DNA from: Desulfobulbaceae bacterium
Lineage (GTDB): Bacteria; Desulfobacterota; Desulfobulbia; Desulfobulbales; BM004
Assembly (NCBI GenBank): GCA_002868955.1
Contig: PKTW01000068.1
Location: forward strand, 1 to 41,199
Direction: 5' to 3'
Length of the DNA: 41,199 nt
Part shown: one piece after another, positions 14,927 to 23,403 of the stretch
Position numbering within the stretch: position 1 is the stretch's first letter
Layout of the letters: the number at the start of each line of letters is the position of its first letter
Notes under the pieces: model-generated
Told to the model about the DNA's origin: nothing
Seen by the model: only the letters and a program-made list of their open reading frames with translations
Database searches by the model: none
Translations under genes and position numbers: made by a program

Positions 14927-16042
14927 TCAGTGTAACTGGTATCCTTTCTTTGTAAACAAATCAATTGAAGCATCCACGACATCGGGGTCATACAGTATTC
15001 CTCTCTTCATGGTAATTTCCTCAAAGGCGTCATCAATACCAAGTGCAGGCCGATATGGACGATGAGAGGCCATTGCCTCAATAACATCGGCAACCCCGAG
15101 AATTTTTGCTTCTAGGAGAATTTCTTCGCCTTTGAGGCCGTATGGATAACCTGAACCGTTAAGCCTTTCATGGTGTTGCAGCACAATATCTGCAACGGGC
15201 CATTTAAAATCTATGCCTTTCAATATCTCATAACCTGCCTGGGGATGCTGCTTGATCAAGGAAAATTCCGATTCATTAATCTTACCCGGTTTGCTTAAAA
15301 TCTCAGCTGGAACAGAAATCTTGCCCAGGTCATGTATGACTCCAGCCATGCGAATACCGTCTATCACCTGTTTGGACAGACCCATTCCATAGGCTACTGC
15401 TCCGGCAATATCAGTCGTCCGACGCTGATGACCGGCAGTATAGGCATCCCTTGTCTCAACAGTTCTTGCAATTGCCTGGATTGTACCGTCTAGATTCTTA
15501 CGCATCTGCTTCATATTATTGCGTAATTTTTCTTCAGCAAGCTTGCGTTCGGTAATATCCTTATAGATTTTTACAACTACAGAAGGCTTGCCGTCATTAT
15601 CCCAGGAAACGACCCGGGCGGTACCCTCAAAGTACATACCGGTACCATTCTTGGATTTCATCTTCATTGAATGGCGCTTGGCAGTATTGCCATTGCGAAA
15701 GGCCTGGCGGGTCAGGCATGAAGAGGGATCACAACAGAGCTCTTTCTTGCCGTACAGGGCTTCACAGCAGGATTTTCCCAAAATATCATGGCCGAAATTT
15801 ATTTTTGCCTTCTCATTGGCCCACAGAATTATTAAATTCCTGTCGACGAGTGTCATGTGCGCATCAACTGACTCAAGCATTGCCTTATACTGTGCTTCAC
15901 ATTTGTGCAGACTCTCCTTTGCGGCAAGCCCGCATTCGGCTTTTTCCTTCTCCAACAGTTCTATACGCCTGATCAGTTCATACTTCTCCACTTTTTCACT
16001 CACAATAAAGCTCTCCAATTCCGCAATTTTGGCTGTTTTCAT
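14927..16042 (-). CDS. PAS-HD-GYP cyclic di-GMP phosphodiesterase
   Basis: 371 residues. A short coiled coil (1-45) leads to a PAS domain (about 50-165) and an HD-GYP domain (185-371). The catalytic set is complete: His205, HD at 237-238 (VIHDLGK), HH at 290-291 and the GYP motif at 298-300 in HERLNGSGYP. The family opens c-di-GMP to pGpG or GMP with a metal centre. The PAS domain carries five cysteines within 18 residues (CCEALYGKKELCCDPSSC, 92-109), which could bind a metal or sense redox. AAGGGA lies 9 bases before the ATG. It begins 15 bp after the MerR-cyclase stop, so the two are almost certainly one operon. Confidence 0.9.
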   Translation of the reverse strand: MKTAKIAELESFIVSEKVEKYELIRRIELLEKEKAECGLAAKESLHKCEAQYKAMLESVDAHMTLVDRNLIILWANEKAKINFGHDILGKSCCEALYGKKELCCDPSSCLTRQAFRNGNTAKRHSMKMKSKNGTGMYFEGTARVVSWDNDGKPSVVVKIYKDITERKLAEEKLRNNMKQMRKNLDGTIQAIARTVETRDAYTAGHQRRTTDIAGAVAYGMGLSKQVIDGIRMAGVIHDLGKISVPAEILSKPGKINESEFSLIKQHPQAGYEILKGIDFKWPVADIVLQHHERLNGSGYPYGLKGEEILLEAKILGVADVIEAMASHRPYRPALGIDDAFEEITMKRGILYDPDVVDASIDLFTKKGYQLH

Positions 16043-16057
16043 TGGTCGTTGTCCCTT

Positions 16058-17818
16058 TTAACCAGCAATATCTATTGTGCCTGAATCCTGTACCATCGGG
16101 CCCTGAAATACTTTTTCCCTGATCTCTGTTATTGGAAGTCCTGCAATTGACGATAAATGGCGGTAATCGAAAGTATCATTATCAATTATATCTCCTATCC
16201 TGGAAAAGGAATTGCGGATGAAGGTCCTTCCTGCCTGGTTTTCCTGATGCACCCCAAAGCGGATCATATTCCGTTCATCATGTGTAAGCCGGCTGATAAG
16301 GTTCTTTGTTGTCCAGATCTCACCATTATGGGCAAGATCTGAAAGCCGGGCAGCAATATTGATGCTATCGCCCAGGGCTGTAAACTCAATATTATTTGAT
16401 GATTGAACGGTTCCAAAAAACTCCTGTCCCTCATTGATGCCGGTATTTAAAAACAGCTCAGTGTTCCAGCCCTTGCGAAGTTTCCACTTACTACTCAGTT
16501 CTTTCATGACCTCGCGTATTTCCAAAGCACAATTAACCGCATTCATTAAGTAATTTGCTCCGGGTCTGTGGATGAAATAATAGAGCATTCCATCACCAGC
16601 ATGTTTGCCATATATACCTTTATATTTTTCAAAGGTTGGGCCAACTGTCTGCCATAGTTCATTGATTAACTCAAAATAATGAGCCGGCAGCAATTCAGCA
16701 CTTATTTTCACCGAATCCTGGAGGTCTGCAATGAGTACGCAAAGTGATACCAGGGACGGCATTCTGTTTTTCAGGAGTTCATTAATTATTTTGTCTCGCT
16801 GGGATAGCATATCCAGCAAGGCCGTATTGACACTGTCTTGCGGCACATAGACAAAGAAAGTCCCTTCCCTGAATGACATGGTATGCACCCAGTAGGACAA
16901 ACTGGAATTGTCGGATTTCGTAATTGTTGCTGGAAGGTGATAGATATTTTCAACGGCAGATCTACTCTTTTCTACAAATAACTCATCCAGTATCGTTATT
17001 TCCCTTTCTTTAATACCATCAAATAATGAATGCAGATTATTTTTAGAAATCCTGTTTTGTAAAACGGTTAGATGAAGAAGTACGGACTCTCTCCAGTTAC
17101 GTACATCTTTGCATAGTTCCTCGTTGAGCAGCAGCTTAAAGATATTTCGAGACTCAATATCAACAATCGGCCTGATGTCACGATTAAAAATTAACTCTTC
17201 AGCCGGTTTATTGATCCATTCAATCTCGAAATTATGATTAATCAGATATGCCGGTGAACTGATATCACTGATAGTTACCTGCAGTTCATCGGTGATTACT
17301 CTGCGTTGGGTTTGTGGAAAAGGATTTTCAGGATGGCGAATTTGAATCTTAGGTTCTTCGATGTCTTTGATGATGTCTTCAATGTCGCCTTGGTCTTTTT
17401 CATCTGCCCGATCTGCTATGTCTTCTCGAACCGGAATGTCTAAAAGGTCGTCAAGGTTTTCTGAGATTTTATCGTCTAAATGAGCATCGAGGTCTTCTGT
17501 GTCTTTATCGTCTACACGGGCTTCAAAGTTTTCCATATCTTGTAAGTCTTGATCTGCAATTGCAGAACCCTCTTGAAACATATTGGCTATTTCGTCCATG
17601 GTATTGCCTTGCTGCTTCAACAGTTTAACTTTTAAAATATTCTCCAAGACACTTACAGGGAAATAGCCGATTTGTTTTACGCCTTTCTGATCAGGACCCG
17701 GTCGTCTTACAATAGGCTTGGGCAGAATACCCATCTTTATGTAATTATTGAGGGTAGCCCGTGAAATACCTGTTTGTTGCATTAGGTCTTTGCTGGTAAT
17801 TAAATTGCTAGTGCTCAT
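16058..17818 (-). CDS. MerR-type HTH fused to class III adenylate/guanylate cyclase
   Basis: 586 residues. A MerR-like winged helix (1-85: KDLMQQTGISRATLNNYIKM, with a GYFP wing and LLKQQGNTMDEI) is followed by a very acidic linker (90-155, DLDAHLDDKISENLDD), a PAS-like segment (about 175-325) and a class III cyclase domain (350-545). Both metal aspartates (Asp365 in LIADLQDS, Asp409 in HAGDGM) and the Asn487/Arg491 pair in GDSINIAARL are present, so the cyclase looks active. Cytoplasmic, no membrane span. GGGAG stands 4-5 bases before the ATG. The gene leads an operon with the HD-GYP protein. Palindromes at 17970-18201 upstream may be its own operators. Substrate (ATP or GTP) cannot be decided by eye. 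Confidence 0.9.
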   Translation of the reverse strand: MSTSNLITSKDLMQQTGISRATLNNYIKMGILPKPIVRRPGPDQKGVKQIGYFPVSVLENILKVKLLKQQGNTMDEIANMFQEGSAIADQDLQDMENFEARVDDKDTEDLDAHLDDKISENLDDLLDIPVREDIADRADEKDQGDIEDIIKDIEEPKIQIRHPENPFPQTQRRVITDELQVTISDISSPAYLINHNFEIEWINKPAEELIFNRDIRPIVDIESRNIFKLLLNEELCKDVRNWRESVLLHLTVLQNRISKNNLHSLFDGIKEREITILDELFVEKSRSAVENIYHLPATITKSDNSSLSYWVHTMSFREGTFFVYVPQDSVNTALLDMLSQRDKIINELLKNRMPSLVSLCVLIADLQDSVKISAELLPAHYFELINELWQTVGPTFEKYKGIYGKHAGDGMLYYFIHRPGANYLMNAVNCALEIREVMKELSSKWKLRKGWNTELFLNTGINEGQEFFGTVQSSNNIEFTALGDSINIAARLSDLAHNGEIWTTKNLISRLTHDERNMIRFGVHQENQAGRTFIRNSFSRIGDIIDNDTFDYRHLSSIAGLPITEIREKVFQGPMVQDSGTIDIAG

Positions 17819-18351
17819 GATTCTCCCTCATACAATTTACACATGTTCTAATTAATCTGTCTAAACTCAGTAGCCTACTGAATAAACGCAATATAAACCA
17901 AAAGCAAAACCGTTAAATTGCATTTCCAAAATGGACAGTATAGTAAGAAATTATATCTGTCAAGTAAAAAATTATACAGTCTAAAATTATTTTACACGCA
18001 AATTTATACTGTATAAATCTTGTTTATTTGAGGTGCTTGAGGAAAACCATAATTTATTTTAATAATTAATCAAATAAATACAGGTATTTATTTATAAAAA
18101 ATGTGATAAGGTCATCACGAACTTATAATGGTATAAAGTTAAACTTTAGCTGTTATAATGAATTTATACAGTATAAATATAGCTAATTATACAGCATAAA
18201 TTAGTATTTCCACTATTTTTGCCTGTTTTAGCTCTATGAATTATTTGTATCTTTGAAATGAATTGGAGAGGATATACGGTGATCCCCTCTTCTTTGTTCA
18301 GAGGATCAAATTGAATAAAAAAAAGAACTGTGCAGTAGTTGAAATAATGAA
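17819..18351. other. Long AT-rich regulatory region upstream of the MerR-cyclase operon
   Basis: 533 bp with no gene on either strand. It holds the palindrome cluster at 17970-18201 and a GTGAT/ATCAC dyad with a 6-base spacer at 18103-18118. The last 150 bp before 18351 are plain AT-rich sequence downstream of the CofD-like gene, with no clear terminator. Confidence 0.6.
17970..18201. promoter_or_regulatory. Cluster of four ATTTATAC-N-GTATAAAT palindromes
   Basis: Two perfect 17-bp sites, at 18002-18018 (centre T) and 18162-18178 (centre A), share arms ATTTATAC and GTATAAAT. Two near copies lie at 17970-17986 (AATTATAC-A-GTCTAAAA) and 18185-18201 (AATTATAC-A-GCATAAAT). Centres are 32, 160 and 23 bp apart. 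The size and symmetry fit MerR-type operators, and the closest gene start is the MerR-cyclase at 17818. That they bind this protein is inference. Confidence 0.65.
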
Positions 18352-20703
18352 TTATGAATCAGTACTGTTGCCTGACATTGTATCATAATTAGGAGATGAA
18401 TAGCGGAATACCGAACGGCGAAAAAACTCCACAAGGGTTTTGCGCCTTATATGCACCTTTACCTGCTCCGGTATAAGATCAGAAATATCTGTCCGCATCA
18501 CAGCCATTTTGTACTCCACATGTGCAGCAAAACGATTATCCAGGTACCAGGCATATATAAGACCAAAAAGCATCCCCGGCGGGGTAAAGCCTTCATTCCC
18601 ATTTATAAGCCTGGTGTACAGCAAGGCCTTTGATTCGGATTTTATCATTCTAGCCAACACTAAATACTGTGACAATTCCTCGTCCGAAAGAAATGTGTTC
18701 CGGTCTTCCGGAGGCCGAACTGTGAGCTTGAACAACTTACCAACAGCTTCTCCCCCCTTTTCAACAGGTTCCATTTCTTTGCTGGCTGCATAATTGCCTA
18801 AAAGAGCCTGCCCCAGTGCGACCAGAAAAGCCTGCTCAAAGTGAATTTTTCCGGCAAGGACATCATGGCAGATCTTTATTGTGCCTTCTTCCGGATCGTA
18901 AAACGAATATACGTTATCCCATTCCTGACTGCGTGACCAAGTTGCCCGGTCTATAATCTGTATAGCCTTTATATTAGACAGATGCCCCAAGCTTATATCC
19001 TGATGGAACCAGAGAATTTCCAGCAGTCTCAATGAAATCTCTTCCCTGCCAGAATCTTGCCTTATGCGAATTTCTTTCAGCCATTTTTCCAGCGCCGCAT
19101 ATCTCTCACAGGGATACAGGTTGTCCTTTTGCACCAGGGTCTGTTTCATGTAGAAGCTTTTAGGCAGGAGGTTTGCAGGCTCTTCAGGAAGATCATACAG
19201 CGGCAGGATTTTTCGTTGCAGGGAAGTAACTGCCACTAGAGTTCGTATAGCCCGGGCAAGCATCATTGGATCATGCTGAATGACGTTGCGTTCACGCAGT
19301 GCAGCCTGAGAAAAAATACCTGCCTCAAGGGACTTGAACCCCATGGCTGCAACCTTTTCCCTATCCATGAATATTGGGATCTTGTCTTCCATGGCATAAT
19401 TCTGCAGAATAGAACCGGATATATCCTGCAGTCCCAATGACATCACATGCCGGAAAAGTCCCCTGACTCCTCCTGGAATATTGCGTTGATATGCCTTTAT
19501 AAGGTCAGAGACATAAAAACGCCTTTTAGGGTCTTCGCGTACTACATCGGTTTCCCCTTTCTGGACCCAAAGGTTTGCAACAAGGATCTTCAGTGCTTTT
19601 TCATTATTACGCACCGCATCAGCCAATCCAGGTACTTGGAAAATTGGAATTGTACTTGTATAAAGACTGCCCGGAGCCAGGATAATAATATCTGCTGTTT
19701 CCAGAGATTTTATCAGTTCATCCGGCACGTTAGGTTTTTCCACGAAACTGACAAACAAGCGATCGACAGGATACCCTCGCCGGGCATAACTTGACTTGTA
19801 CTCACCTGTCACCAGGGTGCCGTTGCTGTATAATACCTGTAGAGCAGCCGGGGTCAAGGAACAGGGCATAACAGCATCTTCAGCAAGCGCCATTATGCGG
19901 TATAAATGCTTCAACCCTTCATAGTCATTGGAATGGGAGAAATAACAGACCTCGGTTGTTAGAACTTTTTGACGCAGTTCTTCAGCATACTGCCATATTG
20001 CTGCTGCCAGCAAAAGATTCCCCAAACAGTGCGGCCTGAATAACAGTTTTGCCAATACCGGATCAGTAAAAATTGTCTCCAGAAGTCCAGTCAGGTATTC
20101 ATACATGGGCCCTGGCAGCACTGCAGGGTCTAATCCTGCTGCAGCGCTCAGTTTTCCTAATGATCCCGGATGCCTTGTAAAACGGTAATTAAACAGTCTA
20201 TGCAGTATATTTGCTACCTGGAAACATTCGGACCTATTTAAACCGTACATGTCCTGCAGGCTTTTTTCCCTTATTGATGAAAGCAGGACATGCCTAAGGT
20301 CACCCAGGGCAATAAAAGGTAAATCCTTTAAAAGTTCCCCGGTGGAACCTCCGTCATCGGTTACACAGACTATGGCCTTTGTTTGCGGGAAAATCTCCTT
20401 CAGGCCGCTGAAAGGATTCTCAGGCCAATGTTCCTTTCTACTGTCACCCCCGATAATGTTTGAGAGTCCAGTGCCGCCCCCAAGGACAACTACTTTGGTG
20501 TTTTGCACATCAAACTGCGACAGGGAGGACGCCAGATCACCCAATGCTGCCGCTACTTTGTTGGGTAAACCTTCTGGCGGGCCCTGCAATTCAAGGTATA
20601 TGAGCTTTTCGGCATATTCCTGATGCGGAAGTATATCAAGAGATGACTGGATAAGATTATCCAGGAAAGTCAAACTGTCTTCAATTGCCTTTGTGGAATT
20701 CAT
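18352..20703 (-). CDS. CofD/YvcK-like protein with large C-terminal extension
   Basis: 783 residues. After a 70-residue lead, the CofD/YvcK fold runs to about 510. Its signs are VVVLGGGTGLSNIIGG (71-86), CVTDDGGSTGELL (113-125), ALGDLRHVLLSS (132-143), LGNLLLAA (227-234) and APGSLYTSTIPIFQVPGLAD. YvcK proteins bind UDP-sugars and affect carbon use and cell-wall balance; CofD makes F420. B. subtilis YvcK is only about 317 residues, so the last 270 residues here, mostly helical with no motif I know, are an extra domain. CofD-like proteins of similar type occur in delta-proteobacterial gene sets. It is the third gene after kdsB and mdh (37-bp gap). No clear ribosome site. Confidence 0.75.
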   Translation of the reverse strand: MNSTKAIEDSLTFLDNLIQSSLDILPHQEYAEKLIYLELQGPPEGLPNKVAAALGDLASSLSQFDVQNTKVVVLGGGTGLSNIIGGDSRKEHWPENPFSGLKEIFPQTKAIVCVTDDGGSTGELLKDLPFIALGDLRHVLLSSIREKSLQDMYGLNRSECFQVANILHRLFNYRFTRHPGSLGKLSAAAGLDPAVLPGPMYEYLTGLLETIFTDPVLAKLLFRPHCLGNLLLAAAIWQYAEELRQKVLTTEVCYFSHSNDYEGLKHLYRIMALAEDAVMPCSLTPAALQVLYSNGTLVTGEYKSSYARRGYPVDRLFVSFVEKPNVPDELIKSLETADIIILAPGSLYTSTIPIFQVPGLADAVRNNEKALKILVANLWVQKGETDVVREDPKRRFYVSDLIKAYQRNIPGGVRGLFRHVMSLGLQDISGSILQNYAMEDKIPIFMDREKVAAMGFKSLEAGIFSQAALRERNVIQHDPMMLARAIRTLVAVTSLQRKILPLYDLPEEPANLLPKSFYMKQTLVQKDNLYPCERYAALEKWLKEIRIRQDSGREEISLRLLEILWFHQDISLGHLSNIKAIQIIDRATWSRSQEWDNVYSFYDPEEGTIKICHDVLAGKIHFEQAFLVALGQALLGNYAASKEMEPVEKGGEAVGKLFKLTVRPPEDRNTFLSDEELSQYLVLARMIKSESKALLYTRLINGNEGFTPPGMLFGLIYAWYLDNRFAAHVEYKMAVMRTDISDLIPEQVKVHIRRKTLVEFFRRSVFRYSSPNYDTMSGNSTDS

Positions 20704-20740
20704 AATGGAATTTCTGTTTCTTTCTACAAAACATCACACT

Positions 20741-21667
20741 TTAGAGGCCGGTAGCAGCCATCTGATTCTGCACCGCAGCCACGGATTCATTTAATGCCGC
20801 CTTCTCCTCATCGGTAAGTTTGAACTCCAAAATACGTTCGACACCCTTGTCGCCAAGGACCACCGGCACACCTAAAAAACAGCCTGATATGCCGAATTCC
20901 CCTTCCAGGTAAGCGGCACAGGGGAGGACCCTTTTGGTGTCCTTGACAATAGCCTCTGCCATTTCAACAGCAGAAAGGCCTGGTGAATAAAAAGCGCTTC
21001 CGGTCTTCAGGTGGTTCACAATCTCTATACCTCCCATCTGGGTGCGCTTGACAACTTCATTGATCTGTTCTTCAGAAAGGAGATCAATAATAGGCACGCC
21101 TGCAACATTGGCCAACCGGACCATCGGCAGCATATTATCGCCGTGTATCCCCATAACCATGGCATTGACATCCATTGGTGCCACGCCAATTGCATCGGCA
21201 AGAAAGGTTCTGTAACGGGCTGAATCAAGAACCCCGGCCATGCCGATCACCCTGTTGCGCGGAAACCCTGAAACTTTGAAGGAGGTATACACCATGGCAT
21301 CGATCGGATTCGTGACAACTATAAGAACGCAATCCGGCGAATATTTTACTGCCTCCTCTGTGCATGTTTTCACAATGGCGACGTTCTTGGTCAGTAGATC
21401 ATCCCTGGACATCCCCGGTTTTCTTGCGAGTCCGGCTGTAATGATAACAATATCTGAGCCTGCTGAGTCAGCATAATCGTTGCTGCCCTTCACGGACCAG
21501 GCAAAATTTTCAACCGGCCCGGACTGCCAGAGATCAAGAGCTTTCCCCTGCGGCACACCCTCCACAACATCCAGTAAAACCACATCACCAAGACCTCGTA
21601 CAACAGCCCAATGGGCTGCAGTCGCCCCAACATTACCTGCACCAATGATCGTAATTTTCTTTCGCAT
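20741..21667 (-). CDS. mdh: Malate dehydrogenase, LDH-like type
   Basis: 308 residues of the LDH-like malate dehydrogenase group that interconverts malate and oxaloacetate with NAD. The Rossmann motif GAGNVG is at 9-14. The substrate loop ARKPGMSRDDLL (81-92) carries the malate-specific arginine pair (Arg82, Arg88). VTNPIDAMV is at 118-126, and the catalytic His175 lies in GIHGDNM, where GGHGD is more usual. Asp148 and Arg151 complete the site. Length is normal. AAGGA lies 7 bases before the ATG. It sits between kdsB (44-bp gap) and the CofD-like gene in an apparent operon. Confidence 0.95.
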   Translation of the reverse strand: MRKKITIIGAGNVGATAAHWAVVRGLGDVVLLDVVEGVPQGKALDLWQSGPVENFAWSVKGSNDYADSAGSDIVIITAGLARKPGMSRDDLLTKNVAIVKTCTEEAVKYSPDCVLIVVTNPIDAMVYTSFKVSGFPRNRVIGMAGVLDSARYRTFLADAIGVAPMDVNAMVMGIHGDNMLPMVRLANVAGVPIIDLLSEEQINEVVKRTQMGGIEIVNHLKTGSAFYSPGLSAVEMAEAIVKDTKRVLPCAAYLEGEFGISGCFLGVPVVLGDKGVERILEFKLTDEEKAALNESVAAVQNQMAATGL

Positions 21668-21711
21668 TATTCAATCCTTTTCCCTTTTATTTATTCTCAA
21701 TAGCATTTATT

Positions 21712-22491
21712 CTAGTCATTCTGCATCTGCCGGAGCAGAATTTCTTCAACTCGTCTCAAGTCATTTAGGGTGTCAACTTCCACTGAATCGTATTCAGTTA
21801 GTACAACCTTGATCCTGTAACCAAATTCAAGGGCCCGCAGCTGCTCCAGTTTTTCAAAACGCTCCCATTCACCTTCAGGCAGACTCACAAATGTAAGGAG
21901 AAACCCCTTGCGATATCCATAAAAACCAAGATGTTTGTAATAGGTGGGCTCAACAACCTCGGTCGGATCTCTCTGAAATGGGATGGGTGAACGTGAAAAA
22001 TAAAGGGCATAGCCGTTCCGGTCAAAAACGGTTTTCACATGATTGGGATCCCCTATTTCCTCCTTGCGGATAATTTTATAGATCAGGGTGGACATAGGCA
22101 GGGCCGGGTCGATAAGAAGCGGACGGGCAACCTGCTCAATCACTTCTGCCGGGAAAAGGGGTTGGTCTCCCTGGATATTGACTACAACGTCCTGCTCGGG
22201 AATGTTCAGTTTCGTGGCAGCTTCTGCCAGCCTGTCTGTCCCAGAGGCATGATCCGGCCTCGTCATGACTACCTCGCCGTTAAAGGACCTTACACATTCT
22301 GCTATGCGCTCATCATCGGTGGCTACGACAACCCTGGAAAGCAATGGCACGGAAAGAGCCCTTTCGTATACGTGCTGTATCATTGGTTTTCCCAGTATGG
22401 GCGCAACCGGTTTACCCTCGAAACGGTTTGAGTGATAACGGGCCGGGATAATTGCCACAACACCTGGTTCTTCCATATCGTGATGATCCAT
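21712..22491 (-). CDS. kdsB: CMP-Kdo synthetase (3-deoxy-manno-octulosonate cytidylyltransferase)
   Basis: 259 residues. It has all KdsB signatures: IIPARYHSNRFEGKPV near the N-terminus, VVVATDDERI, the TSGTDR-equivalent HASGTDRLAEAA, and VVNIQGDQPLF. It activates Kdo, or the 8-amino form Kdo8N, as the CMP sugar for lipid A-core assembly in the cytoplasm, which shows an LPS-bearing Gram-negative. AAGGA is 5 bases before the ATG at 22491; a second in-frame ATG (MEEPGVV) 15 bp on is less likely. First gene of the kdsB-mdh-cofD-like operon. It diverges from rsmJ, and a KdnA-like gene lies 0.9 kb away. Confidence 0.95.
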   Translation of the reverse strand: MDHHDMEEPGVVAIIPARYHSNRFEGKPVAPILGKPMIQHVYERALSVPLLSRVVVATDDERIAECVRSFNGEVVMTRPDHASGTDRLAEAATKLNIPEQDVVVNIQGDQPLFPAEVIEQVARPLLIDPALPMSTLIYKIIRKEEIGDPNHVKTVFDRNGYALYFSRSPIPFQRDPTEVVEPTYYKHLGFYGYRKGFLLTFVSLPEGEWERFEKLEQLRALEFGYRIKVVLTEYDSVEVDTLNDLRRVEEILLRQMQND

Positions 22492-22601
22492 GCTTTCCTT
22501 ATAGACTTCTTACGGGTATTATAGGTCCAAATCAATCTGATTATATGCAGCCCTTTTAACAAATATTTATATCACTTGATACTTTTTTATACAAAATCAT
22601 C

Positions 22602-23384
22602 GTGATTGATAGCAACAAATCATTTTCCATAGCTGTCTGCCTCGCTGTCCCTGACCAGCATGACAAGTCCATGAGGCTTTCCCAAAAGCTGTCCATCCCA
22701 CTTGTATCGCATGATACCGATGAGTACGAGTTTCTGCTCTTATACTCGGCGGATGGCCTGACCCTGAAGCATACAGGGGAAAACGGATTTGAACCGATCA
22801 TGGTGAGCTTTACAAGTCCCACAATGACATATCGAATAAAATATGGTGGTGGACGCAGCCAGGCCCTGGCGCGGGCGGTGGGCTTAAAAAAAGGCTGGCA
22901 GCCGACTGTAATTGATGCGACCGCCGGACTGGGACGGGACGGTTTTATTCTTGCCTGTTTGGGTTGTCATGTGCACATGCTTGAACGATCGCCTATCCTG
23001 GCTGCCCTGCTTGAAGATGCTTTGCAGCGTGCATCAGGATCAGAACAACTATCTGAAATTATAGAAAAAAGTATGCGATTTTCCGAGACGGACAGTATAG
23101 ATTTTTTGCAGAAACTTCAGCAGGAAGATTATCCTGATGTTATCTACCTGGACCCAATGTACCCTGAACGTATTAAAAGCAGCCTGGTCAAAAAGGAAAT
23201 GCGAATACTTCGTGGACTGGCCGGCAATGACAAGGATGCAGAAGAACTCTTGACGATTGCCCTCGTACGTGCCCGAAACCGTGTAGTGGTCAAAAGGCCA
23301 CGCCTGGCACAGACCTTAGGCAGCAGAGCGCCATCCCATCAAATAATAGGAAAAACTAGCCGTTTTGATGTCTATCTGATCTGA
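22602..23384 (+). CDS. rsmJ: 16S rRNA (guanine1516-N2)-methyltransferase
   Basis: 260 residues of the RsmJ/YhiQ family, which methylates G1516 of 16S rRNA using SAM. The SAM-binding DATAGLGRDGFILACLG segment and the catalytic-type DPMYPER motif are both present, as are the family-specific YRIKYGGGRSQALARAVG block and the SRFDVYLI ending. The start is a GTG at 22602; there is no good ribosome site and no better upstream start. It diverges from kdsB and converges on kdnA, with only 19 bp between the two stop codons. Confidence 0.9.
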   Translation: MIDSNKSFSIAVCLAVPDQHDKSMRLSQKLSIPLVSHDTDEYEFLLLYSADGLTLKHTGENGFEPIMVSFTSPTMTYRIKYGGGRSQALARAVGLKKGWQPTVIDATAGLGRDGFILACLGCHVHMLERSPILAALLEDALQRASGSEQLSEIIEKSMRFSETDSIDFLQKLQQEDYPDVIYLDPMYPERIKSSLVKKEMRILRGLAGNDKDAEELLTIALVRARNRVVVKRPRLAQTLGSRAPSHQIIGKTSRFDVYLI

Positions 23385-23403
23385 ACAATCATGAGGAGTA
23401 AAG

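Noticed and set aside
18103-18118. GTGAT-N6-ATCAC dyad as a CRP/cAMP site for the cyclase operon
   Set aside because: The spacing between GTGA and TCAC is 8, not the 6 of CRP sites, so it does not fit the known motif.
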